Below, one piece after another: positions 5,927 through 6,305 of a stretch of DNA of 6,305 nucleotides. The stretch is from Spirochaetaceae bacterium (GTDB lineage: Bacteria; Spirochaetota; Spirochaetia; Treponematales; Breznakiellaceae): contig JAISDF010000030.1 in assembly GCA_031265025.1 (NCBI GenBank), forward strand, positions 1 to 6,305, read 5' to 3'. The position numbers were made by a program, and so were the translations under genes. Each line of letters opens with the position of its first letter. The first letter of the stretch is position 1. The notes below the pieces were generated by a model that saw only the letters and a list, made by a program, of their open reading frames with translations, was not told where the DNA came from and ran no database searches.

Positions 5927-6305
5927 TCAGATCCCAGCCAATGGCTTTAAATTATCACAGTATGCCTTGATGCCCTCACATCCACTCTTTAGCATATCCG
6001 TGTCACCAATTTGCATCACAACTCTGAGCTCATCTTGAAAATGGTTATGCAGTTGAGCATTGCTGTGTATGGTAAACAGCTTCTTGTTTTCACGAGCAGC
6101 TTTCGCTACCTTTGTGATAGCATCCAATTCAATCGGATTCATCAGGTCCCCCGGGATACCCAGTGAGACAGACAGATCGTTCGGCCCTATAAGCAGCATA
6201 TCAACCCCTTCGACTGCTGCAATTTCCATCACATTTTCCACAGCCAAAGCTGTTTCGATCTGAGCTATGACCATGACACGCTTATTCATATCTGCCATTA
6301 ACTGT
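5927..6305 (-). CDS. HpcH/HpaI-family aldolase (N-terminus beyond right edge)
   Basis: Only the last 125 codons are visible; the frame stays open to the window edge, so the ATG at 6298 is probably an internal methionine. Enzymes of this family are class II, metal-dependent pyruvate aldolases that split 2-keto-3-deoxy or 4-hydroxy-2-keto acids into pyruvate and an aldehyde. The visible part contains VIAQIET (Glu codon at 6256-6254) and LLIGPNDLSVSLGIPG (Asp codon at 6178-6176). These correspond to the two metal ligands of HpcH and are spaced 26 residues apart, as in the E. coli enzyme (E149 and D175). The family is about 250 residues long, so roughly half is present. The next gene on this strand is a 2-hydroxyacid dehydrogenase, which fits a sugar-acid or hydroxy-keto-acid catabolic cluster extending to the right. 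The exact substrate cannot be read from this fragment. Confidence 0.88.
   Translation of the reverse strand, partial: QLMADMNKRVMVIAQIETALAVENVMEIAAVEGVDMLLIGPNDLSVSLGIPGDLMNPIELDAITKVAKAARENKKLFTIHSNAQLHNHFQDELRVVMQIGDTDMLKSGCEGIKAYCDNLKPLAGI

Noticed and set aside
5912..5932. AGGT-TAT-ACCT hairpin at the aldolase stop as a terminator
   Set aside because: The stem is only 4 bp with no following T-tract on the minus strand.

Overview
The window carries the end of a de novo purine biosynthesis operon on the + strand (about 1-4834). It faces a pair of carbon-catabolism genes on the - strand (about 4845-6305).

The left part is a tight gene run: purN (its first few codons lie off the left edge), an aldo/keto reductase with a C-terminal ferredoxin-like domain carrying two four-cysteine motifs, purH, and purD. 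PurN makes formyl-GAR, PurH performs the last two steps to IMP, and PurD makes GAR early in the pathway. The reductase sits 15 nt after purN and overlaps purH by 4 nt (ATGA), so it is physically and probably translationally tied to the operon although it has no textbook role in purine synthesis. purD has no visible Shine-Dalgarno sequence. A good sigma-70-like promoter (TTGTAA-N17-TATACT) is placed so that the A of its ATG would be +1, which suggests a leaderless transcript.

The right part reads the other way. The C-terminal half of an HpcH/HpaI-family aldolase (its N-terminus lies off the right edge) is followed, after 134 nt, by a complete NAD-dependent D-2-hydroxyacid dehydrogenase. The gap holds a perfect 10-bp palindrome inside a weak candidate promoter. 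The dehydrogenase and purD converge with only 10 nt between their stop codons. Base composition drops sharply at this junction: sampled 60-nt lines in the purine genes run from about 45 to 73% GC, against about 23 to 43% in the dehydrogenase. The two halves therefore probably have different histories.

Organism: the GGKGMYG-type PurN, the purN-AKR-purH-purD order, the use of AGG and ATA codons in otherwise GC-rich genes and the two-cluster reductase fit an anaerobic bacterium. A spirochaete of the Treponema group is my best guess, with low to moderate confidence, and no marker here proves it. I see no RNA gene, CRISPR array, insertion sequence or clear intrinsic terminator. I find no convincing undescribed multi-gene system; the most interesting points are the purD start, the reductase inside the operon and the compositional junction.
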